DNA of 43,000 nucleotides from Marinomonas shanghaiensis (GTDB lineage: Bacteria > Pseudomonadota > Gammaproteobacteria > Pseudomonadales > Marinomonadaceae): positions 1-43,000 of the forward strand of contig NZ_QGOK01000031.1 in assembly GCF_003259175.1 (NCBI RefSeq), written 5' to 3'. Within the stretch, counting starts at the first letter, position 1. Each line of letters opens with the position of its first letter. Below the pieces are notes generated by a model, which ran no database searches, was not told where the DNA came from, and saw nothing but the letters and a program-made list of their open reading frames with translations. The position numbers and the translations under genes were made by a program. Positions 1 through 7,362 of this stretch are shown here, piece after piece.

Positions 1-101
1 CGGCGTATCGTGAACAGATTGAAAAAGCCGATCCTGAAACCCTACTGGAATGGTCTGAACGATTGCTTTTTGCCGATAAAATAGAAGACATCTTTCATTG
101 A
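1..101 (+). CDS. C-terminal end of an unidentified protein, possibly Rpn/PD-(D/E)XK nuclease-transposase family (partial)
   Basis: An open frame enters from the left edge (first full codon at 3) and stops with TGA at 99-101. About 32 residues are visible, ending in ADKIEDIFH. The segment is acidic and helical in character, with ADPETLLEWSERLL near the middle. The pattern '(L/I)EKAD..TLL.WSERLL.A..IEDIF' recalls the C-terminal tail of Rpn-family recombination-promoting nucleases (transposase_31 type), but too little is present to be sure. No start or catalytic domain lies in the window. It reads in the same direction as the downstream regulator and is separated from it by about 500 bp containing dispersed repeats, so it is probably an independent unit. 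Confidence 0.4.
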   Translation, partial: AYREQIEKADPETLLEWSERLLFADKIEDIFH

Positions 102-185
102 TTTTTGCACAGTACCTTCCCCTTGTGTCTTTGAAGGGGAAGGCTAGGATGGGGTTGTTTCCCTGTCTCTTATCCCTTCCAAAAC

Positions 186-277
186 GTAGGTCAGATGAGA
201 CGAGGCACGAGGCGTAATCAAACATTTCCAACCCACATCATTAAACGGCACATTACACTTCGTTCATGATGCCCTAC
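186..277. repeat. Pair of REP-like palindromes (family 2 forward, family 3 reverse)
   Basis: GTAG at 186-189 is followed by a family-2 element (GTCAGATGAGACGAGG...) whose right arm is degenerate here. At 247-277 a family-3 element lies in reverse orientation (GGCACATT...ATGATGCC followed by CTAC). The same two families form the large array at 37.7-39.85 kb, where both lie in the opposite orientation relative to this copy. Confidence 0.8.
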
Positions 278-337
278 GAAACCAACATATCCATATAACA
301 AAAAAAACTTACCAACGCTTACTTTACAAACATTTTT

Positions 338-352
338 CAAACACATTGTTTG
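338..352. promoter_or_regulatory. Candidate operator/promoter element for the MarR regulator
   Basis: A perfect inverted repeat, CAAACA and TGTTTG separated by CAT, directly abuts a -10-like CATAAT at 353-358. MarR-family dimers bind short palindromes of this size, and many autoregulate. The role is inferred from symmetry and position only. No well-spaced -35 box is evident. Confidence 0.3.
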
Positions 353-487
353 CATAATTTAACAGCCTGAATTATCATCGTTCACCAATTGAACACCCTC
401 CCAAACTGCCTTATTTAATCCAAGGATAAGGGATGGGGGGAATGGATTTTTGTTTATAAACACAATCAATAACACCGGAGGAAACGC

Positions 488-607
488 ATGGATTGCACTC
501 ACACATCTTCATATACGCCATTGCGCCTACCAATGGTGGCTTCTTATTGGTCAAACACAACCCGCAGCCCTCTCAACCTAACACCACAAAGTGAGACGGT
601 ATGCTAG
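488..607 (+). CDS. Possible 39-residue leader ORF overlapping the MarR start
   Basis: ATG at 488 is preceded by a strong Shine-Dalgarno sequence (CGGAGGAA, spacing about 6) and reads 39 codons to TAG at 605-607. It overlaps the first seven bases of the MarR gene (ATGCTAG). The MarR start itself has only a weak ribosome-binding site, so the arrangement fits translational coupling. The peptide begins MDCTHTSSYTPLRLP and has no recognised domain or signal peptide. It could be non-coding by chance. The good SD and exact overlap are the only support. Confidence 0.35.
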   Translation: MDCTHTSSYTPLRLPMVASYWSNTTRSPLNLTPQSETVC

Positions 608-921
608 ACGACGAATACCGCTACAAAATCCTAAAAGAGCTGCAACAAGACCCAAACATGAGCCAACGCGCTCTAGCCAAACGTTTGGAGATCAGCCTAG
701 GAAAAACCAACTACTGCCTAAATGCTCTTATCGAAAAAGGCATGATAAAAGCCGACAACTTTAAAAACAGCACCAACAAAATGGGCTACCTATACCTACT
801 GACACCAAAAGGCATAGAAGAAAAAATCGCCCTCACACAACGCTTTTTACAACGAAAACTGAAAGAACACGAAACCCTAGAAAAAGAAATAGAACAACTG
901 CGCCAAGAAGTAAAAACATAA
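601..921 (+). CDS. MarR family EPS-associated transcriptional regulator
   Basis: This 106-residue winged-helix protein matches the small EPS-associated MarR subfamily. Residues about 5-75 hold the winged helix: MLDDEYRYKILKELQ opens the first helix, SQRALAKRLEISLGKTNYCL is the helix-turn-helix, and a YLYLLTPKGIEEK wing strand follows. Residues 78-106 form a charged, probably coiled-coil tail for dimerisation. Members of this subfamily typically sit at the edge of exopolysaccharide or O-antigen loci, which is exactly the position here, so regulation of the downstream locus is the likely role. The ATG overlaps the end of a short upstream ORF, suggesting coupled translation. A palindrome at 338-352 is a candidate autoregulatory site. 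Confidence 0.92.
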   Translation: MLDDEYRYKILKELQQDPNMSQRALAKRLEISLGKTNYCLNALIEKGMIKADNFKNSTNKMGYLYLLTPKGIEEKIALTQRFLQRKLKEHETLEKEIEQLRQEVKT

Positions 922-931
922 CGTGTTACTT

Positions 932-953
932 GTAGGTCGGCCTTTAGGCCGTC
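932..953 (+). repeat. REP-like element, family 1
   Basis: GTAG followed by the hairpin CGGCC-TTTA-GGCCG. This is a single copy between the MarR gene and the nucleotidyltransferase. It has the same sequence as the core of the 97-bp tandem units. Confidence 0.8.
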
Positions 954-983
954 AAAATATGGGTCGCGACGGAGCAATTAAAA

Positions 984-1283
984 ATGAGATTGACAGAGGA
1001 TAAGGTGCAAGCAATAAAGCAAGTGGTTGCCATGCTCGCTGGTGAAGACGCAAAAGTAACCTTATTCGGCTCTCGTGCTGATGATAATAAAAAAGGTGGA
1101 GACATAGACCTACTGATTACTGTAGATCATGTGGTTGAACGCCCAGCCGTACTGTCATCAAAAATAAGCGCACGTCTTATTCGACTGTTCGAAGGTCGTA
1201 AAGTAGACGTCTTATTGTCTGCGCCTAATTTACAGTGTTTACCAATACACCTTATAGCGCAGGACAAGGGTATTTCATTATGA
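984..1283 (+). CDS. MNT-type nucleotidyltransferase (orphan antitoxin of a HEPN/MNT module)
   Basis: This 99-residue minimal nucleotidyltransferase carries the GS motif at residues 29-30 (LFGSRADD) and the metal-binding D40-I-D42. These are the signature of MntA-like antitoxins, which in characterised systems AMPylate a partner HEPN ribonuclease. It resembles the intact NTase at 41096 in length, MRLT start and motif spacing. That copy overlaps its HEPN partner by ATGA. Here the ATGA overlap survives at 1280-1283, but the partner frame stops after six codons (MNQSKK), just before the 97-bp tandem array. I therefore read this as an antitoxin left behind after loss of its toxin. Activity is unknown. 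Confidence 0.85.
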   Translation: MRLTEDKVQAIKQVVAMLAGEDAKVTLFGSRADDNKKGGDIDLLITVDHVVERPAVLSSKISARLIRLFEGRKVDVLLSAPNLQCLPIHLIAQDKGISL

Positions 1284-1339
1284 ATCAATCTAAGAAATAG
1301 CATTATGAAGCCAAAAAATAGCACCGTTGATAAAATAGA
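1280..1339 (+). pseudogene. Vestigial start of a lost HEPN toxin gene
   Basis: An ATG overlapping the NTase stop reads only MNQSKK before TAG. In the homologous module at 41 kb the same ATGA junction begins a full HEPN gene. No HEPN motif follows, and repeats begin at about 1340. The assignment rests on the conserved junction, not on remaining protein similarity. Confidence 0.4.
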
Positions 1340-2123
1340 AAGAGTCGGCCTTTAGGCCGTCAAAAGGTGTGCCACGGCAAACCTCTGCATTATGTAGATC
1401 GCGCCCGTAGGTCAGATTGGCCTAGAAACGCGTTATGTAGGTCGGCCTTTAGGCCGTCAAAAGATGTGCCACGGCAAACCACTGCATTATGTAGATCGCG
1501 CCCGTAGGTCAGATGAGCCTAGAAACGCGTAATGTAGGTCGGCCTTTAGGCCGTCAAAAGATGTGCCACGGCAAATCACTGCATTATGTAGATTGCGCCC
1601 GTAGGTCAGATGAGCCTAGAAACGCGTTATGTAGGTCGGCCTTTAGGCCGTCAAAAGATGGGCCACGGCAAATCACTGCATTATGTAGATCGCGCCCGTA
1701 GGTCAGATGAGCCTAGAAACGCGTTATGTAGGTCGGCCTTTAGGCCGTCAAAAGATGGGCCACGGCAAATCACTGCATTATGTAGATCGCGCCCGTAGGT
1801 CAGATGAGCCTAGAAACGCGTTATGTAGGTCGGCCTTTAGGCCGTCAAAAGATGTGCCACGGCAAATCACTGCATTATGTAGATCGCGCCCGTAGGTCAG
1901 ATGAGCCTAGAAACGCGTTATGTAGGTCGGCCTTTAGGCCGTCAAAAGATGTGCCACGGCAAATCACTGCATTATGTAGATCGCGCCCGTAGGTCAGATG
2001 AGCCTAGAAACGCGTTATGTAGGTCGGCCTTTAGGCCGTCAAAAGATGGGCCACGGCAAATCACTGCATTATGTAGATCGCGCCCGTAGGTCAGATGAGC
2101 CGAGGTACGAGGCGTAATCTGAC
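1340..2123 (+). repeat. 97-bp tandem repeat array, eight units, built from REP-like elements
   Basis: Units start at about 1340, 1437, 1534, 1631, 1728, 1825, 1922 and 2019, an exact 97-bp period. Each unit holds a family-1 REP (GTAGGTCGGCCTTTAGGCCG) and a truncated family-2 REP (GTAGGTCAGATGAGCC) lacking its right stem arm. Units differ by single bases such as GATGTGCC versus GATGGGCC. Only the last copy (2086-2123) carries a complete family-2 hairpin ending ATCTGAC. Short overlapping open frames of 62 codons recur in every unit, but these simply reflect the repeat. Confidence 0.93.
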
Positions 2124-2179
2124 GATGTAAATTATTTGGTAATTAACCACAAGATTTCAAAGAATATGGAAACAATTAA

Positions 2180-3166
2180 ATGAAGTTTTTAGTCACCGGA
2201 GCCGCAGGCTTCATTGGTATGAATGTGTGCAAACGCTTGCTAGAAGCAGGCCATGACGTGGTCGGCCTTGACAGTTTAAACGCTTATTACCTACCTGTGC
2301 TAAAACAACACCGCCTCGCGCAATTGTTGCCTTATGAAAACTTTCGTTTTGTAAAATTGGATCTCGCAGACCGTGAAGGCATGGCTCAGCTGTTTGCAGA
2401 AGAGCAATTTCAGCGAGTGATTCACCTCGCTGCGCAAGCGGGCGTGCGTTATTCTTTAGAAGCCCCCTTTGAATACGTAGACAGTAACCTAGTTGGCATG
2501 ATGACCATCCTAGAAGGTTGCCGCCAAACCAAAGTGGAGCATCTTGTTTATGCGTCTTCTAGCTCTGTTTACGGTATGAACGCGAAAATCCCCTTTAGCG
2601 AATCCGATACGGTCGATCATCCCGTTTCCTTGTATGCCGCCACCAAAAAAGCCAACGAGTTGATGGCACATTCTTATTCCCATCTTTATAACATCCCAAC
2701 GACAGGGTTACGCTTTTTTACCGTATATGGTCCTGGCGGTCGCCCTGACATGGCACCTTGGTTATTCACCGAAGCTATTTTGAATGACAAGCCGATAAAG
2801 GTATTTAATCACGGCAAAATGATGCGTGACTTTACTTACATCGACGACATTGTGGAAGGCGTGCTACGCATTCAAGATGTACTGCCACAAGCGCAACAGA
2901 GCCAAGGCACGACAGCGCCTTACGCGATTTACAATATTGGCAATAACCAACCCATTCAACTGTCGGAATTTATCGAAGCAATTGAAATCGCCTGTGGTAA
3001 AACAGCCGAGAAAATCTACATGGACATGCAACCGGGTGATGTACCAAAAACCTATGCAGACACGGCTCAACTAGAGGCTGCAGTAGGATACAAACCCGCC
3101 ACAACGATACAAGAAGGCATGGTCAAATTTGTTGAATGGTACAAAGCTTTTCAGAAAGAGTTATAA
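2180..3166 (+). CDS. NAD-dependent epimerase, probable UDP-glucuronate 4-epimerase
   Basis: This 328-residue extended SDR interconverts UDP-GlcA and UDP-GalA by the likely reading. The Rossmann GxxGxxG is at residues 7-13 (GAAGFIG), the Ser cluster at 126-129 and the catalytic Y152-xxx-K156 in LYAATKKANE. The segment HLAAQAGVRYSLEAP and the FFTVYGPGGRPDMA stretch are characteristic of the UDP-GlcA 4-epimerase branch rather than GalE. One oddity is Gly where most relatives have Trp in VYGPWGRPDM. Ugd, which supplies UDP-GlcA, follows directly. The ATG has a GGAAA ribosome site. UDP-GalA would be a precursor for the glycan. Confidence 0.85.
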   Translation: MKFLVTGAAGFIGMNVCKRLLEAGHDVVGLDSLNAYYLPVLKQHRLAQLLPYENFRFVKLDLADREGMAQLFAEEQFQRVIHLAAQAGVRYSLEAPFEYVDSNLVGMMTILEGCRQTKVEHLVYASSSSVYGMNAKIPFSESDTVDHPVSLYAATKKANELMAHSYSHLYNIPTTGLRFFTVYGPGGRPDMAPWLFTEAILNDKPIKVFNHGKMMRDFTYIDDIVEGVLRIQDVLPQAQQSQGTTAPYAIYNIGNNQPIQLSEFIEAIEIACGKTAEKIYMDMQPGDVPKTYADTAQLEAAVGYKPATTIQEGMVKFVEWYKAFQKEL

Positions 3167-3205
3167 GACTGTAGATCGACAAAGATATTTTGTAGGTTGC
3201 GCCTC

Positions 3206-3243
3206 GTAGGTCAGATGAGACGAGGCACGAGGCGTTATCTGAC
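3206..3243 (+). repeat. Complete REP-like element, family 2
   Basis: GTAG (3206-3209) precedes a 7-bp perfect stem, GTCAGAT (3210-3216) and ATCTGAC (3237-3243), with a GAGACGAGGCACGAGGCG-type interior. It lies between the epimerase and ugd. A frame open through it could be mistaken for an N-terminal extension of Ugd. Confidence 0.85.
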
Positions 3244-3328
3244 GCATGATGCGTGCTCTGACAATAAACGACGTAACTATAAACACGTCGTCATCTGGCA
3301 AATGACTTTATATATTATGGAAAACACA

Positions 3329-4504
3329 ATGAAAAAATACAAAATCGCCATTGCCGGAACCGGCTACGTTGGCCTATCGAATGCCATGTTGCTAGCACAG
3401 CACAATGATGTCATGGCGGTGGACATTGTTCCTGAAAAAGTTGCCATGCTGAACAACAAACAGTCACCGATTGTCGACACGGAAATAGAAGATTTTTTAG
3501 CCAATAAAACACTGAACTTTAGCGCGACGTTAGACAAACAAGCCGCCTATAAAGACGCGGAATTTGTGATTATTGCCACGCCAACGGATTACGATCCTAA
3601 TACGAACTACTTCAACACCAAGTCGGTTGAAAGTGTCATCCAAGACGTATTGGCGATTAACCCCAATGCAGCCATGGTGATTAAATCCACCGTCCCAGTG
3701 GGCTACACGAAAAGCGTGAATGAAAAATTCAACACGTCGAATATTTTCTTTTCGCCTGAATTTCTACGAGAAGGCAAAGCTCTACATGACAACTTGTATC
3801 CGTCTCGAATCATCGTCGGGGAGCGCAGTGAGCGCGCCGAGGTCTTTGCGGGCTTGCTGAAACAGGGCGCTCTAAAAGATGAGATCGACATCCTCTTTAC
3901 CGACAGCACAGAAGCCGAAGCCGTTAAACTGTTTTCCAATACCTATTTGGCCCTTCGTGTTGCCTATTTCAATGAGTTAGACACTTATTGTGAATCCCAT
4001 GGCCTAGACACCAAGCAAATCATTGACGGCGTGTCATTAGACCCGCGCATTGGCAACCACTACAACAACCCCAGCTTTGGTTACGGTGGCTACTGTTTGC
4101 CAAAAGACACCAAGCAGTTGTTGGCGAATTATCAAGACGTGCCCAATAACCTAATACGAGCGATTGTGGATTCGAATTCCACGCGTAAAGACTTCATTGC
4201 TGACTCTGTGATTAAGCGCAACCCTAGAGTAGTGGGTATTTATCGACTGGTAATGAAAACCGGCAGTGACAACTTTAGAGCCTCGGCCATTCAGGGCATT
4301 ATGAAACGCATCAAGGCCAAAGGCATTGAAGTAGTGGTTTACGAGCCAGTGTTAGAGGAAACGGAATTCTTCCATTCGAAAGTCATAAAAGATCTAGCCG
4401 AATTTAAAAAAGTAGCGGATGTGATTATCGCCAACAGACAAGACAAGGTTTTGAATGATGTGATGGATAAAGTGTATACGCGTGATTTATTTGGGAATGA
4501 TTAG
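3329..4504 (+). CDS. ugd: UDP-glucose 6-dehydrogenase
   Basis: Oxidises UDP-glucose to UDP-glucuronate with two NAD+. The 391-residue product is very close to E. coli Ugd (388 aa) along its length. It has the Rossmann [16 protein letters not shown] (residues 9-24), [28 protein letters not shown] and the catalytic Cys256 in [11 protein letters not shown], and ends in [11 protein letters not shown] chose ATG 3329 ([12 protein letters not shown]) because the frame is open further upstream only through a REP element. ATG 3317 is an alternative. It partners the preceding epimerase for UDP-GlcA and UDP-GalA supply. Confidence 0.96.
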   Translation: MKKYKIAIAGTGYVGLSNAMLLAQHNDVMAVDIVPEKVAMLNNKQSPIVDTEIEDFLANKTLNFSATLDKQAAYKDAEFVIIATPTDYDPNTNYFNTKSVESVIQDVLAINPNAAMVIKSTVPVGYTKSVNEKFNTSNIFFSPEFLREGKALHDNLYPSRIIVGERSERAEVFAGLLKQGALKDEIDILFTDSTEAEAVKLFSNTYLALRVAYFNELDTYCESHGLDTKQIIDGVSLDPRIGNHYNNPSFGYGGYCLPKDTKQLLANYQDVPNNLIRAIVDSNSTRKDFIADSVIKRNPRVVGIYRLVMKTGSDNFRASAIQGIMKRIKAKGIEVVVYEPVLEETEFFHSKVIKDLAEFKKVADVIIANRQDKVLNDVMDKVYTRDLFGND

Positions 4505-4753
4505 TTACGCGAAGATTGATCGAGACGAACTTCGTAGGTAAGTAAAAAAGATCAAACCGTAAGCCAGGTTAGTCGAGATAAGAACAGTGATCTGATTTTA
4601 AACAGTAAGCGTTATTCTTCTATAAAAGATCTTGGATAACTATGGTAAAAACGATGACGAAATTAAAATAGCCATTATCGAAATTTTCCATAAAAAATAT
4701 CAATGAATATTTTTTGGAAATATATAAAAAATTAAACTGAGTATCATTTGGTA

Positions 4754-6283
4754 ATGTCAAATAAAAAAATTTTTAAAAATACGCTGTCGCTTTATATGCG
4801 ACAAATTATTATTATTTTTATTACTCTCTATTCAATGAGGGTGGTTCTTAATGAGTTTGGTGTAGCAGATTTTGGTGTTTATAGTGTTGTTACGGGGTTT
4901 GTAACATTATTGGCTTTTTTACCAGGAAGTATGGCAAGCGCAACGCAGCGCTTTTTTTCATTTGCTATGGGCAAAAAAGATATAGTAAAGTTGAAACAAA
5001 CATTTAGTGTCAACTTGGCTATGTATGTTTGTGTGGCTTTGCTAGCATACACGTTACTTCAATCGATCGGGCTTTGGTATATTGAAGAGCATTTGAAGAT
5101 CCCCGATAGCCGTTTTAACGCAGCTCTAGAGCTTTATCATTATATGTCCTTGTCATTTGTAATTTCGGTTTTTACCGCGCCTTTTATAGCGATTTTAATC
5201 GCACATGAAGACATGCATCTTTATGCGCTATTGTCAGTGATTGATGCTGTTTTTAAATTAGTTGCCGCAATTTCATTAGCCTATGTTAGTTATGATTTGT
5301 TAGCTTACTATGGAATGGCTCTTTTGATCGTATCTGGATTGCTTACTATCGCGTATATCTCTATATGCTTAAATAAATATCCAGAATGTCAAATGAGTAA
5401 GCTTTATTGGAGTACGACAATATTTAAAGAAATTATTGGTTTTACTATGTGGACTTTACTGGGGCAGTTGAGCACTATATTTAGAAATCAAGCTGTAACT
5501 GTTCTAATAAATCAAATTTTTAATCCATCTACCGTAGCCGCCCGTGCTATTGCCTTGAATGTAGCTAGTCAAGTCGGGATATTTTCAAATAATTTAAATA
5601 CAGGTTTGTATCCGCCTATTATAAAGGCTTATGCGGAAAATAAGAAAGATGAAATGATGAGTTTGGTTTTTAATGGATCTAAACTGACTTTCTTCTTGAT
5701 GTGGGTGTGTGCTTTACCTATTTTGCTTGAAATGGAAATGATTTTAACGCTTTGGTTAAAAACACCACCAGAAGAGGCAATATTTTTTACTAGGTTGGCT
5801 ATTGTTGAATCATTAATATTGGCAGTTAGTATGCCTTTGACCACTGCAGCAAGAGCACCTGGTAAAATGGCGGCGTACGAAATAATTCTGGGTACATTCC
5901 AAATTGCAATATTTTTTGTATCATGGTGGTTTCTAAATTTAGGATATTCCGCTGAATGGGTTTTCTACGTTGCAATCGTAGTCAGCATTATTATGTTTAA
6001 AGTACGTTTGCTGCTAGTTAGCTATTTAACGGATCTTCCGATAATATCTTACTATCAAAAAGTGGTAGTGCCTGTTTGTTTAGTTTTAGTCATTTCCATA
6101 TCACTTAGCCTTTTATTATTAAATAGCTTACCAAAAAATCTATATGCTTCTTTTTTGGTTATTTTATTTTCTATCGGTATTTCTACGTTAGCGATGTATT
6201 TTTTAGGTTTAGACAAGCTTTGGCGTAAAAAGATAGTAAGTATACTGGCGAACAAGTTTTTTAAATCTGGAGAGATACGATGA
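4754..6283 (+). CDS. wzx: Wzx-type oligosaccharide flippase (MATE/MVF superfamily), copy 1
   Basis: A 509-residue integral membrane protein with hydrophobic helices throughout (about 12-14 predicted by eye). It flips undecaprenyl-linked repeat units across the inner membrane. The N-terminus (KNTLSLYMRQIIIIFITLYSMRVVLNEFG, then GVYSVVTGFVTLLAF and a basic ATQRFFSFAMGK loop) matches the polysaccharide-biosynthesis MATE-like family found in glycan loci. ATG 4754 is preferred over an in-frame TTG at 4748. Neither has a strong ribosome site. It overlaps the following SDR gene by ATGA. A second, unrelated-looking Wzx occurs at 23868, so which glycan each serves is open. Confidence 0.85.
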   Translation: MSNKKIFKNTLSLYMRQIIIIFITLYSMRVVLNEFGVADFGVYSVVTGFVTLLAFLPGSMASATQRFFSFAMGKKDIVKLKQTFSVNLAMYVCVALLAYTLLQSIGLWYIEEHLKIPDSRFNAALELYHYMSLSFVISVFTAPFIAILIAHEDMHLYALLSVIDAVFKLVAAISLAYVSYDLLAYYGMALLIVSGLLTIAYISICLNKYPECQMSKLYWSTTIFKEIIGFTMWTLLGQLSTIFRNQAVTVLINQIFNPSTVAARAIALNVASQVGIFSNNLNTGLYPPIIKAYAENKKDEMMSLVFNGSKLTFFLMWVCALPILLEMEMILTLWLKTPPEEAIFFTRLAIVESLILAVSMPLTTAARAPGKMAAYEIILGTFQIAIFFVSWWFLNLGYSAEWVFYVAIVVSIIMFKVRLLLVSYLTDLPIISYYQKVVVPVCLVLVISISLSLLLLNSLPKNLYASFLVILFSIGISTLAMYFLGLDKLWRKKIVSILANKFFKSGEIR

Positions 6284-7362
6284 AAGTTTTAGTTCTAGGT
6301 GGAACAGGAGCGATGGGCATTCATCTTGTACGTATTTTGGTGGAGCAGGGGTATGAGGTTTTTGTTACTTCTCGTCATCGTTCGGGCACCTCTAATAATC
6401 TGAATTTCATCCAAGGAAATGCTCATAATATGGAGTTCTTGAAAGGGTTGTTGAATCAGGTTTGGGATGTGATTGTAGATTTTATGATTTATAACACGCA
6501 AGAGTTTCAACAGCGGCATGCTCTAATTCTAGACGCAACAAAACAGTATTTTTATATCAGTTCTTCTCGTGTTTATGCAAAAGTTGACGGCCCAATAAAT
6601 GAATCCTCCTCCCGTTTGCTGGATGTGATCGAAGATAAAGACTATTTAAATACTGATGAATATGCTTTAACAAAAGCAAGGCAGGAAAATCTACTGTTCG
6701 AAAGCAATCATAGAAACTGGACAATCATTCGCCCTTATATTACATACGATAATGAGCGCCTTCAACTGGGCGTTCTTGAGAAAGAAGATTGGTTATACCG
6801 TGCCTTACAAGGCCGCAGCATCATTGTAGCCAGAGATATTCAACATAAAAACACTACATTGACTAGTGGAGAGGATGTTGCAAAAAGTATTTTTTCCTTA
6901 ATAGGACAGGAAGCCGCTTTAGGTGAGGCTTTTCATATAACCAATGATCAGAGCATTAGTTGGCAACAAGTACTGGAGATTTATCAGAATGTGTTATCTA
7001 AGCGTGGATTTAAGAATAACATTGTAGAACAAGAATTAGAGAGTTTCCTTGTTTGGCGAAAAAATAAATATCAAGTAATTTACGATCGACTATTTGATCG
7101 AACGTTTAATAATCAAAAGATAAATCACTTTATTGATACTTCAACATTTATTTCACCGCAATATGGTTTAGAGCAATGTCTTGAAAGTTTTTTAGATAAT
7201 ACCCCCTGTTCATTTAAATCAATCGATTGGCGAGAAGAAGCACTTAAAGATAGGGCTACAAGAGAATGTACGAACTTTAGTGAAATCTCAGGAATCAAAC
7301 AGAAAATCAAATATCAATTATTTAAATCCCTACCAGAAGTAGGAAGGTTGCTAAAACGATGA
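6280..7362 (+). CDS. Extended SDR / NAD-dependent epimerase-dehydratase, unknown sugar substrate
   Basis: This 360-residue protein has an N-terminal Rossmann motif GGTGAMG (residues 8-14), an SSSRVY strand at about 94-99 and a YALTKARQEN catalytic Tyr-x3-Lys segment near 127-131. It lacks the hallmarks of RmlB, GalE or GMD. The last 60-70 residues are an unusual basic tail. It is joined by ATGA overlaps to the flippase before it and the ThDP enzyme after it, so the two enzymes probably act on the same nucleotide-sugar. I infer reduction or epimerisation of a keto sugar. The substrate is not identifiable from sequence. Confidence 0.75.
   Translation: MKVLVLGGTGAMGIHLVRILVEQGYEVFVTSRHRSGTSNNLNFIQGNAHNMEFLKGLLNQVWDVIVDFMIYNTQEFQQRHALILDATKQYFYISSSRVYAKVDGPINESSSRLLDVIEDKDYLNTDEYALTKARQENLLFESNHRNWTIIRPYITYDNERLQLGVLEKEDWLYRALQGRSIIVARDIQHKNTTLTSGEDVAKSIFSLIGQEAALGEAFHITNDQSISWQQVLEIYQNVLSKRGFKNNIVEQELESFLVWRKNKYQVIYDRLFDRTFNNQKINHFIDTSTFISPQYGLEQCLESFLDNTPCSFKSIDWREEALKDRATRECTNFSEISGIKQKIKYQLFKSLPEVGRLLKR

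Larger units (their letters stand above)
102..600. other. Intergenic region upstream of the MarR regulator
   Basis: About 500 bp without a large gene. It holds two REP-like palindromes (186-277), a 15-bp perfect inverted repeat CAAACA-CAT-TGTTTG at 338-352 directly before a CATAAT box (353-358), and a short leader ORF (488-607). Each is listed separately. No terminator for the left-edge gene is convincing. Confidence 0.6.

Noticed and set aside
1513..2089. Series of 62-codon open frames (MSLETR...) in the left array
   Set aside because: They recur every 97 bp because the DNA repeats, overlap each other, and lack ribosome sites. They are not genes.
3197..3328. 44-residue N-terminal extension of Ugd
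   Set aside because: It is encoded by a family-2 REP element and spacer. Family members start at [15 protein letters not shown], matching ATG 3329.
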